Source of the DNA: Streptomyces sp. CG1
GTDB lineage: Bacteria > Actinomycetota > Actinomycetes > Streptomycetales > Streptomycetaceae
Direction: 5' to 3'
NCBI RefSeq assembly: GCF_041080625.1
Contig: NZ_CP163518.1
Coordinates: forward strand, 10,471,501-10,535,500
DNA length: 64,000 bases
The position numbers and the translations under genes are program-made. Shown piece by piece: positions 37,110 through 45,292 of this stretch; position 1 is the stretch's first letter, and each line of letters starts with the position of its first letter. Below the pieces are notes generated by a model. The model was not told the DNA's origin, made no database searches, and was given only the letters and a program-made list of their open reading frames with translations.

Positions 37110-38140
37110 GCTCCAGCGAAACCCCCAGGGAGTCATCCTGGCTGAGGAAGACGGCCGCCCTCTAGCCGTACTGACCTTCAGCGGCGAGATCTACAACTAC
37201 CGTGACCCGCGCACGGACCTCGTCTCCCGCAGCCACCAGTTCCGACCCAAAGCGACACGGAAGTCGTTCTGCGCGCCTACTTCGAGTGGGGGCAGGACAT
37301 GGTGGACCGGCTGAACGGACGGCATATCCGCGTTCGGTGTCCGGGACGTCCGCCGTGAAGAGCCGACCCAGTTCCGCGACCGCTTGGGCGTCAAGCGGCT
37401 CTACTGCTTCCCCACCCCAACGGCGTTCTCTTCGGCTCGGAACCCAAGGCGATTCCGGCCAACCCTGAGGTTCCCCGAAAAGTGAACGCCGACGGGCTCA
37501 GCGACATACTCGACATGGTCAAGACCCCCGAACACGCCATGATCACCGCCATGTTCGGGGTTCACCCAGGACATCTCCTCTGCGTGCGCCGCGAGGGACT
37601 GAGCAAGCACCGGTACTGGGCGCTGGAGGCCAAGGAACACTCCGACTCCCTGGACCAGACCATCAGCACTGTACGGGACTCCTCGAAGACATCGTCTCCC
37701 GCCAGCTCATCTCCGATGTCCCGCTGTGCAGCCTCCTGTCCGGCGGACTGGACTCCTCGGCCGTCACCGCGCTCGCTGTCCGGGCGCTGAAGGACGAAGG
37801 CGCTGGACCGGTCCGCTCCTTCACTGCCGATTTCGTCGGAGCCGCCGAGGACTTCGTACCCACCCGCTGCGCAGCACGCCCGACGCCCCCTCCGTGCGAG
37901 ATCTGGCCGAACTCGTCAAGGCCGACCACAAGGAAATCTTCCTGGACAGTGACCACCTGAGCGACCCTGCCGTACGCGCCGCCGTCTTCGCAGCCACCGA
38001 CTTCCCGCCCGTCTGGTACGGAGACCTCTGGCCCTCCCTCTACTGCCGCTTCCGCGCCGTCCGTGAACGCTCGACCGCCGCTCTTTCCGGTGAATCCGCG
38101 CTGACGAACTCATCGGCGGCTACGGCTGGTTCGACGCCCC
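37110..38140 (+). pseudogene. asnB: Shattered asparagine synthase (AsnB-type, glutamine-hydrolysing)
   Basis: Shifted plus-strand frames give AEEDGRPLAVLTFSGEIYNY, GQDMVDRLNG, VLFGSEPKAI, KVNADGLSDILDMVKTPEHA, RQLISDVPLCSLLSGGLDSSA, VTALAVRALKDEGAGPVRSF, RDLAELVKADHKEIFLDSDH, and FGGYRWF-like GGYGWFDAPH. These are the glutaminase end and the SGGLDSS PP-loop synthetase motif in the correct order. At least four frameshifts are needed. The N-terminal Cys2 nucleophile and the last part of the synthetase domain are missing. Confidence 0.8.
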
Positions 38141-38241
38141 GCACCGCGCGTCAGCTCGGCAACCGCTGGTCGCTGCGACTGAACACAGAGCAGATCGAGT
38201 CGGTGGTCTACGCCTTCTACCTGCGCTTCATGGGCGGTTGA

Positions 38242-38634
38242 ACTGGCCACTCCAGCCTCAGCCAGTGCGGCCGGGGCGCTTGCCGCACTCGACGGCGTGG
38301 CGCACGCGGTAGTCGACCGGCTCGACCTTCGGCGAACGGCCGCCGCGCGAGCGCCAGTCTTCCGGTCGCGCGCTTGATCGCCAGTGTCCGGGATTGCGCA
38401 GCGGACCCTGCGCCGCCCCAAGTAGGCAGGACTGGTGCGGGAGGTGGACGCCTTGTCGGAATGGACCCGTCGAGATAGGGCGCGCGGTCGACCGATTGAT
38501 TTCTGCGCGCCTCCTCCGCGCCGAAATCGCCCCCGTGCGGGACCTGTGTGCGCTTGCCAACCTCCAGAAGGGTCACTGATTCGGAGGGTGCATCACTTGA
38601 CGCAACGCTGATGGGCGAAAGAGGAGCGATCGCT
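38242..38634. other. Interval between the asnB relic and the RCC1 gene, no gene seen
   Basis: About 390 bases. No frame on either strand carries a recognisable family signature. The last 60 bases hold the ribosome site of the RCC1 gene. Confidence 0.4.
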
Positions 38635-39687
38635 ATGCCTATGACAACCCCCCAGGTAGCGCGTGTCGAGGCCTGGGGCAGCGACTTCGAACGGCAGACA
38701 CCGGTCGACGTACCAGAGCTGACGGAAGCCCGCGTCACGAGCCTCGCCTCCGGCAGGGACCACATCCTGGCGCTGCTCTGGAACGGCACGATCAAAGCCT
38801 GGGGGAACAACGAGCTAGGGCAACTCGGCGACGGCAGCAACGTCGGCCACCTCACCCCAGGTACGGTACGCACCTTGACAGGCGTAACGGCGCTCGCAGC
38901 CGGCTGCGACCACAGCCTCGCGCTGATGTCCGACGGCACTGTCAAAGCCTGGGGTAGCAACCTCTTCGGCGAGCTTGGGGACGGCACCAACAACAACAGC
39001 ACCACCCCCGTCACCGTCACCGGCCTCAGCGGCGTCCGCGCCATCGCAGGAGGCTGCAATCACAGCCTCGCGCTGATGTCCGACGGCACTGTCAAAGCCT
39101 GGGGCAACAACGTCTACGGCCAACTTGGGGACGGCACCAACAACAACAGCGCCATCCCCGTAACCGTCACCGGCCTCGCCGATGTCCGAACCATCGCAGG
39201 CGGCGGCCTTCACAGCCTCGCCGTGCTCTCCGACGGCAGCGTCAGGGCTTGGGGGTTGAACAACCTTGGTCAGCTCGGCGACGGCACGAACAATGACAGC
39301 AGCACCCCGGTCGTGGTTGCCGCCCTCCGCGGTGCCCGTGCCATCGCAGCAGGTGGCTATCACAGCCTTGCGCTGCTGTCCGACGGCACCGTCAAAGGCT
39401 GGGGCAGCAACGGGGACGGTCAGCTCGGGAACGGCACGAACAATGACAGCAGCACCCCGATCACCGTCACCGGGCTCACCGATGTCCGAACCATCGCAGC
39501 ACGTTTCAGCCACAGCCTCGCCGTGAGCGGGGGCTTCGTCAACGCCTGGGGAGGCAACGCTTTCGGTCAGCTGGGCGACGGCAGCACAACCGCCAGCAAC
39601 GTTCCCATCACTGTGGTCACTGGCCTTGGCAACATCACCGTCGTCGTGGCCCACAGCGGTGGAAACTTCACCCTTGCGGCGGCTTGA
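38635..39687 (+). CDS. RCC1-repeat beta-propeller protein, 350 aa
   Basis: About seven RCC1-type repeats of close to 50 residues fill the protein. Each has the form HSLALMSDGTVKAWG.N..GQLGDGTN, followed by P..V.GL..VR.IA.G. A seven-bladed propeller is expected. GAGGAG sits 8 bases before the ATG at 38635, and the first residues (MPMTTPQVARVEAWG) run straight into repeat 1. No signal peptide is seen, so it may be cytosolic. Repeats are very similar at DNA level. The partner is unknown. A hairpin directly follows the stop. Confidence 0.9.
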   Translation: MPMTTPQVARVEAWGSDFERQTPVDVPELTEARVTSLASGRDHILALLWNGTIKAWGNNELGQLGDGSNVGHLTPGTVRTLTGVTALAAGCDHSLALMSDGTVKAWGSNLFGELGDGTNNNSTTPVTVTGLSGVRAIAGGCNHSLALMSDGTVKAWGNNVYGQLGDGTNNNSAIPVTVTGLADVRTIAGGGLHSLAVLSDGSVRAWGLNNLGQLGDGTNNDSSTPVVVAALRGARAIAAGGYHSLALLSDGTVKGWGSNGDGQLGNGTNNDSSTPITVTGLTDVRTIAARFSHSLAVSGGFVNAWGGNAFGQLGDGSTTASNVPITVVTGLGNITVVVAHSGGNFTLAAA

Positions 39688-39702
39688 GCCCGCACTGCGG
39701 GC
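39688..39702 (+). terminator. Hairpin immediately after the RCC1 gene
   Basis: GCCCGC, ACT, GCGGGC starts at the last base of the stop codon region and forms a compact 6-bp stem. It is a plausible intrinsic terminator without a T-run. Confidence 0.45.
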
Positions 39703-39984
39703 ACGGCCCGCGTCCACGCCGGTTGCGGCCGGGACACTCGCACCGATCTGTCCAGGACCGGCGGGCGTGCGTTTGGGACAACGATGGCGACACCGCACCC
39801 CCGCGCAACCATCCTGGTTGCTTCATCGACGCAGTCTCCTGGTGCCGCGACCACGACCATCGCGGTGATCATCGTGGCGGACACCGTCACTGACCCGACG
39901 GCAGGTGGCGCCCTGCCAGCCCGGCGACGGCGGGCAGGTCGCCTTCTCCGGGTGTGGGGGAGGCGACCTGCGGTGTCTGGCGGG

Positions 39985-40254
39985 TTACTTGAACCAGTAG
40001 CGAACGCCGTGATGGTGGGAGCAAGTGCCCTGCGAGTGCCGCGAGTAGGACGACGAGGCGTCCCTGCACATCGCGGTCTCGTACTTGTCCTTGGGCTTTT
40101 GGTGGTGCGTCCAGCCGCACACTCCGGTGGTGTGGTGGATGCAGTGGTGGGCGGTGTTGGTCGACGGCAGTGTCGCCGCGGACGCGGCCGGTGCGCTGAA
40201 GAAGACACCGGCCACGGCTACAGCCACCGCTGACACGGCAAGACGAGCGCGCAA
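39985..40254 (-). CDS. Small secreted cysteine-containing protein (DUF3761-like), 89 aa
   Basis: A TTG start with a GGGGGG ribosome site gives a Sec signal peptide, RARLAVSAVAVAVAGVFFSA with Ala-rich cleavage. The mature part reads HHCIHHTTGVCGWTHHQKPK and AMCRDASSSYSRHSQGTCSHHHGV. The C-terminal CRDG.YS.S....GTCS.H.GV pattern is that of DUF3761-type exported proteins. Four cysteines could form two disulfides, and the many histidines suggest metal affinity. The function is unknown. Confidence 0.75.
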   Translation of the reverse strand: MRARLAVSAVAVAVAGVFFSAPAASAATLPSTNTAHHCIHHTTGVCGWTHHQKPKDKYETAMCRDASSSYSRHSQGTCSHHHGVRYWFK

Positions 40255-40299
40255 AGGAACCCCCCTTGAGTTCGAGCAAGTGCAGAGGGACCCTATACG

Positions 40300-40760
40300 G
40301 GGTTGAGCCGCTTAGGTGCCGTTTTGGTTTGATGAACACGGCGGTGGGCCCGCGGAGCCCGTGCGACGCCGACCGGAGCTGTCGCGACTCGTTTCTGCGG
40401 AGAGCAGGTCGGGCCGCTCGCCAGGCGTCACGTGAGTGGACACGGGCCGCCGGTTCGGCGGCGAAGTGCCGGGCTTGCGCTTGCCAGTGGTGCTCGGCCG
40501 TACCGAAGTGCTCTAGGACGTCGAGCGGTTCGAGCGCCTCGGAGAGGGTGAACAGTGGGCGTCGCGGCTGGTGCAGCTCCGGCATGTCAGCTGCGGGGCC
40601 GAGGAGTTCGTTCATCGAGGTCCATCACCGTGCGCGAGAACGGCTGTACCACAGCCGTGGCGCGTACGGTGGCGCGGCCGGCCCGGCGCTGGGCTTCCCA
40701 TTTCTCACACCGGTCGCACATCCCCCACACGTGGATCGCGAACACCTCTCCGCAGTCCGG
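40300..40760 (-). pseudogene. Remnant of an unidentified protein with a possible zinc-ribbon N-terminus
   Basis: Two minus-strand frames look protein-like. One reads VWGMCDRCEKWEAQRRAG (a CxxC segment, near 40690-40735), the other, from 40615, MNELLGPAADMPELHQPRRP, LFTLSEALEPLDVLEHFGTA and WQAQARHFAAEPAARVHSRD. The frame then runs on through the small secreted-protein gene in a different phase, so the original end is lost. No family is recognised. Confidence 0.35.
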
Positions 40761-41049
40761 CGTGGGTCCGCTGCTGCTGTAGGGACAGCCCCGTACAACC
40801 GGCCGCCGCCAGCTTGCCTGTCAGCGCTGCTCAACCAGTTCATGCGGGTCCCTGGCAGGGGTATCCGGTCAGCAGTGACGCGCGCCAGTGCCCGTCGGTG
40901 AGTGCGACCCGCTACGGCATACTGATGCCTCACCAGTGCAACAAAATGTTTAAGGAGGGGCAAATGGCGGCCTGTTTCAGGACAGTCACCGAGGTGGGAG
41001 AGGCTCATCTTGCCCAAGCGGAGGCCCTGGGGCGTGCCTTCCAGGAGGC

Positions 41050-41222
41050 GATCGCGCCCGCCACAGGCGGTTCATGAAGCCGCGGTTGCTGAGCTGCTCT
41101 TCGAGGGCGGCCTCGTCGAAGTGGCCCGTGCGCATCTGCCGGAAGCCCTTCCAGATACCGGCCAGGATGACGAGGTTGATGGCGGCGATGACATAGAGGA
41201 AGGTCCCGGAGACGCCCTGACT
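41050..41222 (-). pseudogene. Internal fragment of a NiCoT (HoxN-type) nickel/cobalt transporter
   Basis: The minus strand reads GVSGTFLYVIAAINLVILAG, IWKGFRQMRTGHFDEAALEE and QLSNRGFMNRLWRA. The block (hydrophobic helix, F..MR.G..DEAALE..L.NRGFMNR) is the segment that precedes the second half of NiCoT permeases. Both ends are missing: it breaks at 41222, exactly where a plus-strand fragment of another gene begins. Confidence 0.6.
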
Positions 41223-41296
41223 ACGTCACCAAGCTGTGGGACCTGGTGAGCTGGGAGGACGTCGCCGCCCGGTATGCCGCCGCGGTCGGTGCCTGA
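41222..41296 (+). pseudogene. 25-codon C-terminal fragment of an unidentified gene
   Basis: The plus strand reads YVTKLWDLVSWEDVAARYAA then AVGA and a stop, with normal codon use. It abuts the nickel-transporter fragment at the same base, which marks a deletion or recombination join. The parent gene cannot be named from this length. Its position beside the NCS1 permease suggests it once belonged to the same nitrogen-compound locus. Confidence 0.35.
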
Positions 41297-41357
41297 CCAT
41301 GCACACGCCCCGGCCCGCGTCGAGGGACGCGGGCCGGGGGCGGTGGGGACGCGGTGG

Positions 41358-43052
41358 TCAGTCCGCGGACCGTACGGTGGGGATGGCGAGGTCGACGGGA
41401 CCGCTGCCGCTGCCGCTCTTGCAGGAGTCGTGGCAGTTCTTCTCCAGGCTGCAGCAGAGCGAGCAGATCGCGCCCTGGTGAAAGGGGCAGCCCGCCATGT
41501 CGGGCCGCTCGAACTCGGTCGCACACACCGAGCAGGTCAGGACGGCGGCCGAGGGCAGGTCGTCCGCGCCCAGCAGCGGCTCGTCCAGGTCGTCGAGGCG
41601 GGCGATGTAGTACTTGCCCTTGGTCAGGACCGCGAACAGCAGCGAGAGCACCATGGCCAGGAACAGCGCGATGAAGGGGGAGTACGCCTCGCCGTAGTCG
41701 CCGAAGGCGTTGAAGTACGCGGCGATCGAGACGGCCGAGGCGATGAGCATCGAGCCGAAGCCGACCGGGTTGAAGTTGTACAGGTGAGCCCGCTTGAACT
41801 CGATGTAGGAGGGGCTGAGCTTCAGCGGCTTGTTGATGACGAGGTCGGCGACGACCGCGCCGATCCAGGCGATGGCCACGTTGGAGTAGAAGCCGAGGAC
41901 CGTGTTGAGGAAGCCGAAGACGCCGCCCTCCATGAGGGCCAGGGCGATGCCGACGTTGAGGAAGATGTAGACGACCCGGCCCGGGTGACGGTGGGTGAGG
42001 CGGGAGAAGAAGTTGGACCAGGACAGCGAGCCGGAGTACGCGTTCGTCGAGTTGATCTTTACCTGGGAAAGGATCACGAAGAACGTGGCCAGGCCCAGGG
42101 CGACGGGCGCGGCGAACGTCTTGAAGCCGTGCACGTACTGCTGGATGGGCTCGTTGGCCTTGGCCAGGCCCACGCTGCCGGCGATGTAGAAGGCCAGGAA
42201 GGCGCCGCCGATCTGCTTGAGCGCGCCCAGCACCACCCAGCCCGGACCGGCGCTCAGCACTGCGCCCCACCACTTCTTCGCGTTCTCCGGCGTCTTGTCG
42301 GGCATGAAGCGCAGGTAGTCGACCTGCTCACCGATCTGCGCGATCAGAGACAGCGCCACGCCCGCGCCCGCGCCGACACCGAGCATGCTGATGGTGGAAC
42401 CGGTCGGCGAGGTGCCCGCGAAGTGGGTGAACTGCGAGAACCTGCCCGGCTCCTGGATCGCGATGGACACGAACGGCGCGACCATCAGCACCAGCCAGAC
42501 GGGCTGCGTCCACACTTGCATCTTCGAAAGGGCGGTCATGCCGTAGACGACCAGCGGCAGGATGATCAGCGAGCAGATCAAGTACCCGATCGCGAGCGGG
42601 ATGTGCAGGCCCAGTTCCAGGGCCTGCGCCATGATCGAGCCTTCAAGGGCGAAGAAGATGAAGGTGAAGCTGGCGTAGATGACCGAGGTGAGCGTCGAGC
42701 CGAGGTAGCCGAAGCCCGCGCCCCGGGTCAGCAGGTCCATATCGATCGAGTACTTCGCCGAGTAGTACGAGATCGGGATGCCGGTCAGGAAGATGACAAC
42801 AGCCGCTGTCAGGATCGCCACCATGGCGCTGGAAAAGCCGTTGGAGATGGCGATCGAGCCGCCGATGGCGAAGTCGGCCAGGTAGGCGATGCCGCCCAGG
42901 GCGGTGGTCGCCACCACGTAGGGGGTCCAGCGCCGGAAGGACTTCGGCGCGTAGCGCAGCGAATAGTCCTCCAGCGTGTCGTTCTTCGCCCAGTCGTTGT
43001 AGGTCCGTCCGGCTGACGTTGCCGGCGCCTCTCTGTCGACGATCTCCGTCAC
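41358..43052 (-). CDS. NCS1-family purine/cytosine/hydantoin-type permease with a cysteine-rich tail
   Basis: A 564-residue inner-membrane symporter with about 12 helices. It has APATSAGRTYNDWAKNDTLE at the N-terminus, RYAPKSFRRWTPYVVATTAL, the helix-breaking GAGFGYLGSTLTSVIYASFT, and VKINSTNAYSGSLSWSNFFS typical of NCS1. The GTG start at 43052 follows a GAGGGAAGAG ribosome site. After the last helix there is an unusual tail: LTCSVCATEFERPDMAGCPF then ICSLCCSLEKNCHDSC, nine cysteines in about 40 residues, probably metal-binding. Substrate is not predictable. It is co-oriented with the disrupted amide-binding gene upstream. Confidence 0.9.
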   Translation of the reverse strand: MTEIVDREAPATSAGRTYNDWAKNDTLEDYSLRYAPKSFRRWTPYVVATTALGGIAYLADFAIGGSIAISNGFSSAMVAILTAAVVIFLTGIPISYYSAKYSIDMDLLTRGAGFGYLGSTLTSVIYASFTFIFFALEGSIMAQALELGLHIPLAIGYLICSLIILPLVVYGMTALSKMQVWTQPVWLVLMVAPFVSIAIQEPGRFSQFTHFAGTSPTGSTISMLGVGAGAGVALSLIAQIGEQVDYLRFMPDKTPENAKKWWGAVLSAGPGWVVLGALKQIGGAFLAFYIAGSVGLAKANEPIQQYVHGFKTFAAPVALGLATFFVILSQVKINSTNAYSGSLSWSNFFSRLTHRHPGRVVYIFLNVGIALALMEGGVFGFLNTVLGFYSNVAIAWIGAVVADLVINKPLKLSPSYIEFKRAHLYNFNPVGFGSMLIASAVSIAAYFNAFGDYGEAYSPFIALFLAMVLSLLFAVLTKGKYYIARLDDLDEPLLGADDLPSAAVLTCSVCATEFERPDMAGCPFHQGAICSLCCSLEKNCHDSCKSGSGSGPVDLAIPTVRSAD

Positions 43053-43602
43053 GACTCTTCCCTCTTCCGCATGCAGGGTCACCGCCCGGACGGCCCGGGG
43101 GAGTTCCACGGAAGAGTCACGCCGCATTGTTTCCCAAGCGTTTCGCATCCTTTAAATGAAGACTCTTTAATGAGCCTCTTTGTGACGCGCGTAGATAAAT
43201 GACTAGAGGGAATTTATATTCCATCGAAATGTGCACCTCGATGCTCCCTGAGCTGGCCTTCCTCGTATATCACGAGCTCCCGGAGGGATTGGCTGCGACG
43301 GGTTCCGATGGGAATTAAACGCCTGGTGATGGAGTGTGCACGTCGTCCACTGTGTGGACGGCATTCCGCTGTTTGTACGCGACCTGGTGGGTCTTTGCGC
43401 GGGCTGGCACCCGCCGGGTCTCGGGGTGTCGCCGCGTGGGAGCGGAGTGATGCGCGTGCAGCCTGGTCGTCGCCGCGCCGAGCGGGATTGCCCTGCTTGA
43501 TTCTTCCCATAGAAAATATTTCTGCGGCGGGGTATTGTCAACGGACCGGTGCGACAAGGGGCATGACGTGCGCGCTGGCCGGCGCAGATGCGGGGCTGGG
43601 GG
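43053..43602. other. Upstream region of the NCS1 permease, no gene
   Basis: The 43140-43210 part is unusually AT-rich for this window (CTTTAAATGAAGACTCTTTA) and probably holds the permease promoter. The rest, to the end of the binding-protein gene, has no coding signature. Frames here are short and biased to Arg. Confidence 0.4.
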
Positions 43603-43876
43603 TCAGAGTTGGGCGACGATGTCGAAGTCGAAGGCGTCCGCCCGTGCCAGGTACAGCCGTTGGTGGAGATGGTTGCCCTGCAGCCGCAGCAAGCCCCGAG
43701 GTCCCTCGTAGGTGACCGTGCCCTCCATCGCGCACATGGCGTCCACGTCCAGCGACCGCGCCCGCTCGACCAGTGCCGCCAGCAGCCGTACTCCTTCGAA
43801 ACACGACTCGCCGAGGCTCCCCACGACCGGGGCATCGAAGCCGAATCGGGCCGCGTAACGATTCCTAATCTCTTTG

Positions 43877-45067
43877 TCAAGCAGCGTTCGTGACGGGGGG
43901 TATGGGTTCGTAGCACCGCCCGTCGCGCAACAGGGCCCACAGGACGTTGACCCGGCGGCGGGCAAGGGCGAGGACGGCCTGGGTGTGCCGCTTGCCTTCG
44001 GCGCGTTTGCGGTCGTAGAAGCGGCGGGACTCGTCACAGCAGCGGATGCTGATCAGCGCGGAGGTGTAGAAGACGCGCTGGAGTCGACGACTGTAACGTC
44101 TGGGCCGGTGCAGATTTCCGCTGATCTTGCCCGAGTCGCGCGGAGCTGGGGCGACGCCGGCGAACCCGGCGAGGCGGTCCGGGCTCTCGAAAGCCGTCAT
44201 GTCGCCGCCGGTGGCGGCGAGGAACTCGGCGCCGAGCAGGGGCCCGATGCCGGGCATGCTCGCGATCACCTCGGCGTGCTTGTGCTCGCGAAACCGCGCC
44301 TCGATGAGCTTGTCGGTTTCGGCGATCTGCTCGTTGAGGCGCATCACCTCCTTGGCGAGCGTGTGCACGAGCTGGGCCGTCGGCTTCTCCCCGGTCGCGC
44401 TGGTGTGCTGGCTCTCGGCGGCCGCCAGGGCTTTCTCGGCAAGCTCGGCAGCACCGCGGACTTTCCGGTTACGCAGCCAGGTCTCCAGCCTCCGGGCCCC
44501 GGTCCTGCGGATGGCGGCTGGGGTCTGGTAGCCGGTCAGCAGGATCAGCGGGCCGGTATTCGTGAGGTCCAGAGCCCGGTCCAGAGCGGGAAAGATGCTG
44601 GTGAGGTGATTGTGGAGCCGGTTGATCACGCGGGTGCGGTCGTCGGCGAGGTCGCGGCGATGGCCGGTGTGGACCTTGATCTCGGCGACCAGTTCGTCAC
44701 CGGGAAGCAAGGGTTGCAGGTCCCGGCGGAGCCGGGTCTGGTCGGCGATGATCGCGGCGTCCTTGGCGTCGGTCTTGCCTTCACCCCGGTAGCCCTCGGA
44801 GGCGCGGCTGACGGCTCGGCCGGGGATGTAGAGCGTGTGCTGTCCGTGGTTGAGCAGCAGATCGATCAGCAGGGCGGCGCCGCCATCGGCCAGGTCGATG
44901 CCCCAGGTGACCTCATCGCCCAGGGCGAGGACGTCGGCCAGGAGCTTCAGCAACTCCGTCTCGTCGTTGGCCACTCGCCGCGACAGCAGCCGCTTGCCGG
45001 TGTCGTCGATCACCACGCAGTGGTGATGGGTCCTGCCGGCATCGATGCCGGCCCAGATCGCTGTCAC
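43877..45067 (-). CDS. IS110-family transposase/recombinase, copy 1, 396 aa
   Basis: Complete protein. The RuvC-like DEDD domain starts IWAGIDAGRTHHHCVVIDD, with WGIDLADGGAALLIDLLLNH and KTDAKDAAIIADQ supplying further acidic residues. A coiled linker follows, then the Transposase_20 domain (EVIASMPGIGPLLGAEFLAA, RLAGFAGVAPAPRDSGKISG) with a Ser in YTSALISIRCC as the likely nucleophile. The GTG start has GGAGAG upstream. It is about 70 percent identical by eye to copy 2 and appears intact, so it may be functional. Confidence 0.93.
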   Translation of the reverse strand: MTAIWAGIDAGRTHHHCVVIDDTGKRLLSRRVANDETELLKLLADVLALGDEVTWGIDLADGGAALLIDLLLNHGQHTLYIPGRAVSRASEGYRGEGKTDAKDAAIIADQTRLRRDLQPLLPGDELVAEIKVHTGHRRDLADDRTRVINRLHNHLTSIFPALDRALDLTNTGPLILLTGYQTPAAIRRTGARRLETWLRNRKVRGAAELAEKALAAAESQHTSATGEKPTAQLVHTLAKEVMRLNEQIAETDKLIEARFREHKHAEVIASMPGIGPLLGAEFLAATGGDMTAFESPDRLAGFAGVAPAPRDSGKISGNLHRPRRYSRRLQRVFYTSALISIRCCDESRRFYDRKRAEGKRHTQAVLALARRRVNVLWALLRDGRCYEPIPPVTNAA

Positions 45068-45292
45068 GCGCTCTCCACGGGTCGCTTGCTTACCTGCACC
45101 ACAGACGACCTCGCTGGCGAGTCCCTACTCAGCGATCGGATCGCAATTCCTAATCAGCAGCCGAGTCGTCGGGGGGTGTCGGGCGGCGAATCGTAGGAAG
45201 CCACGGACGGCAGACCACTGAAAGCCACACCCGACACCCCTGGGTGAGCCAACCCTACGAATGGCTCGCTCATCCCGATCAACAAGGTAGGG
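45068..45292 (-). ncRNA. Predicted bridge RNA of IS110 copy 1 (left-end non-coding region)
   Basis: Read on the minus strand, a perfect 11-bp stem (arms 45230-45240 and 45173-45183) encloses a loop that contains TTCAGTGGTC (45222-45213). The same 10 bases form the host flank at the left junction (45301-45292). A second loop region contains GATTAGGAAT (45155-45146), identical to the element right end (43870-43861), and TAGGGAC, the complement of the left end GTCCCTA. These are the target and donor guides expected of an IS110 bridge RNA. The exact RNA ends are unknown. Confidence 0.75.

Larger units (their letters stand above)
43861..45292 (-). mobile_element. IS110-family element, copy 1 (1432 bp), inserted in the binding-protein gene
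   Basis: The boundaries follow from exact restoration of the host reading frame. The dinucleotide GA (TC on the element strand) is present at both junctions (43860-43861 and 45292-45293), as expected for a recombination core. There are no inverted repeats and no target duplication, as is usual for IS110. The transposase is near the right end (16 bases to the edge), and the left end has 225 non-coding bases predicted to be the bridge RNA. Confidence 0.9.

Noticed and set aside
41274..43016. 580-codon plus-strand frame opposite the NCS1 permease
   Set aside because: Composition is Gln/Asp/Arg-rich and mirrors the permease codons; no start signal or domain.
43861..45155. ATTCCTAATC direct repeat as a target-site duplication of IS110 copy 1
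   Set aside because: The second copy lies inside the element, 137 bases from the boundary fixed by the restored host frame. It fits a donor guide.
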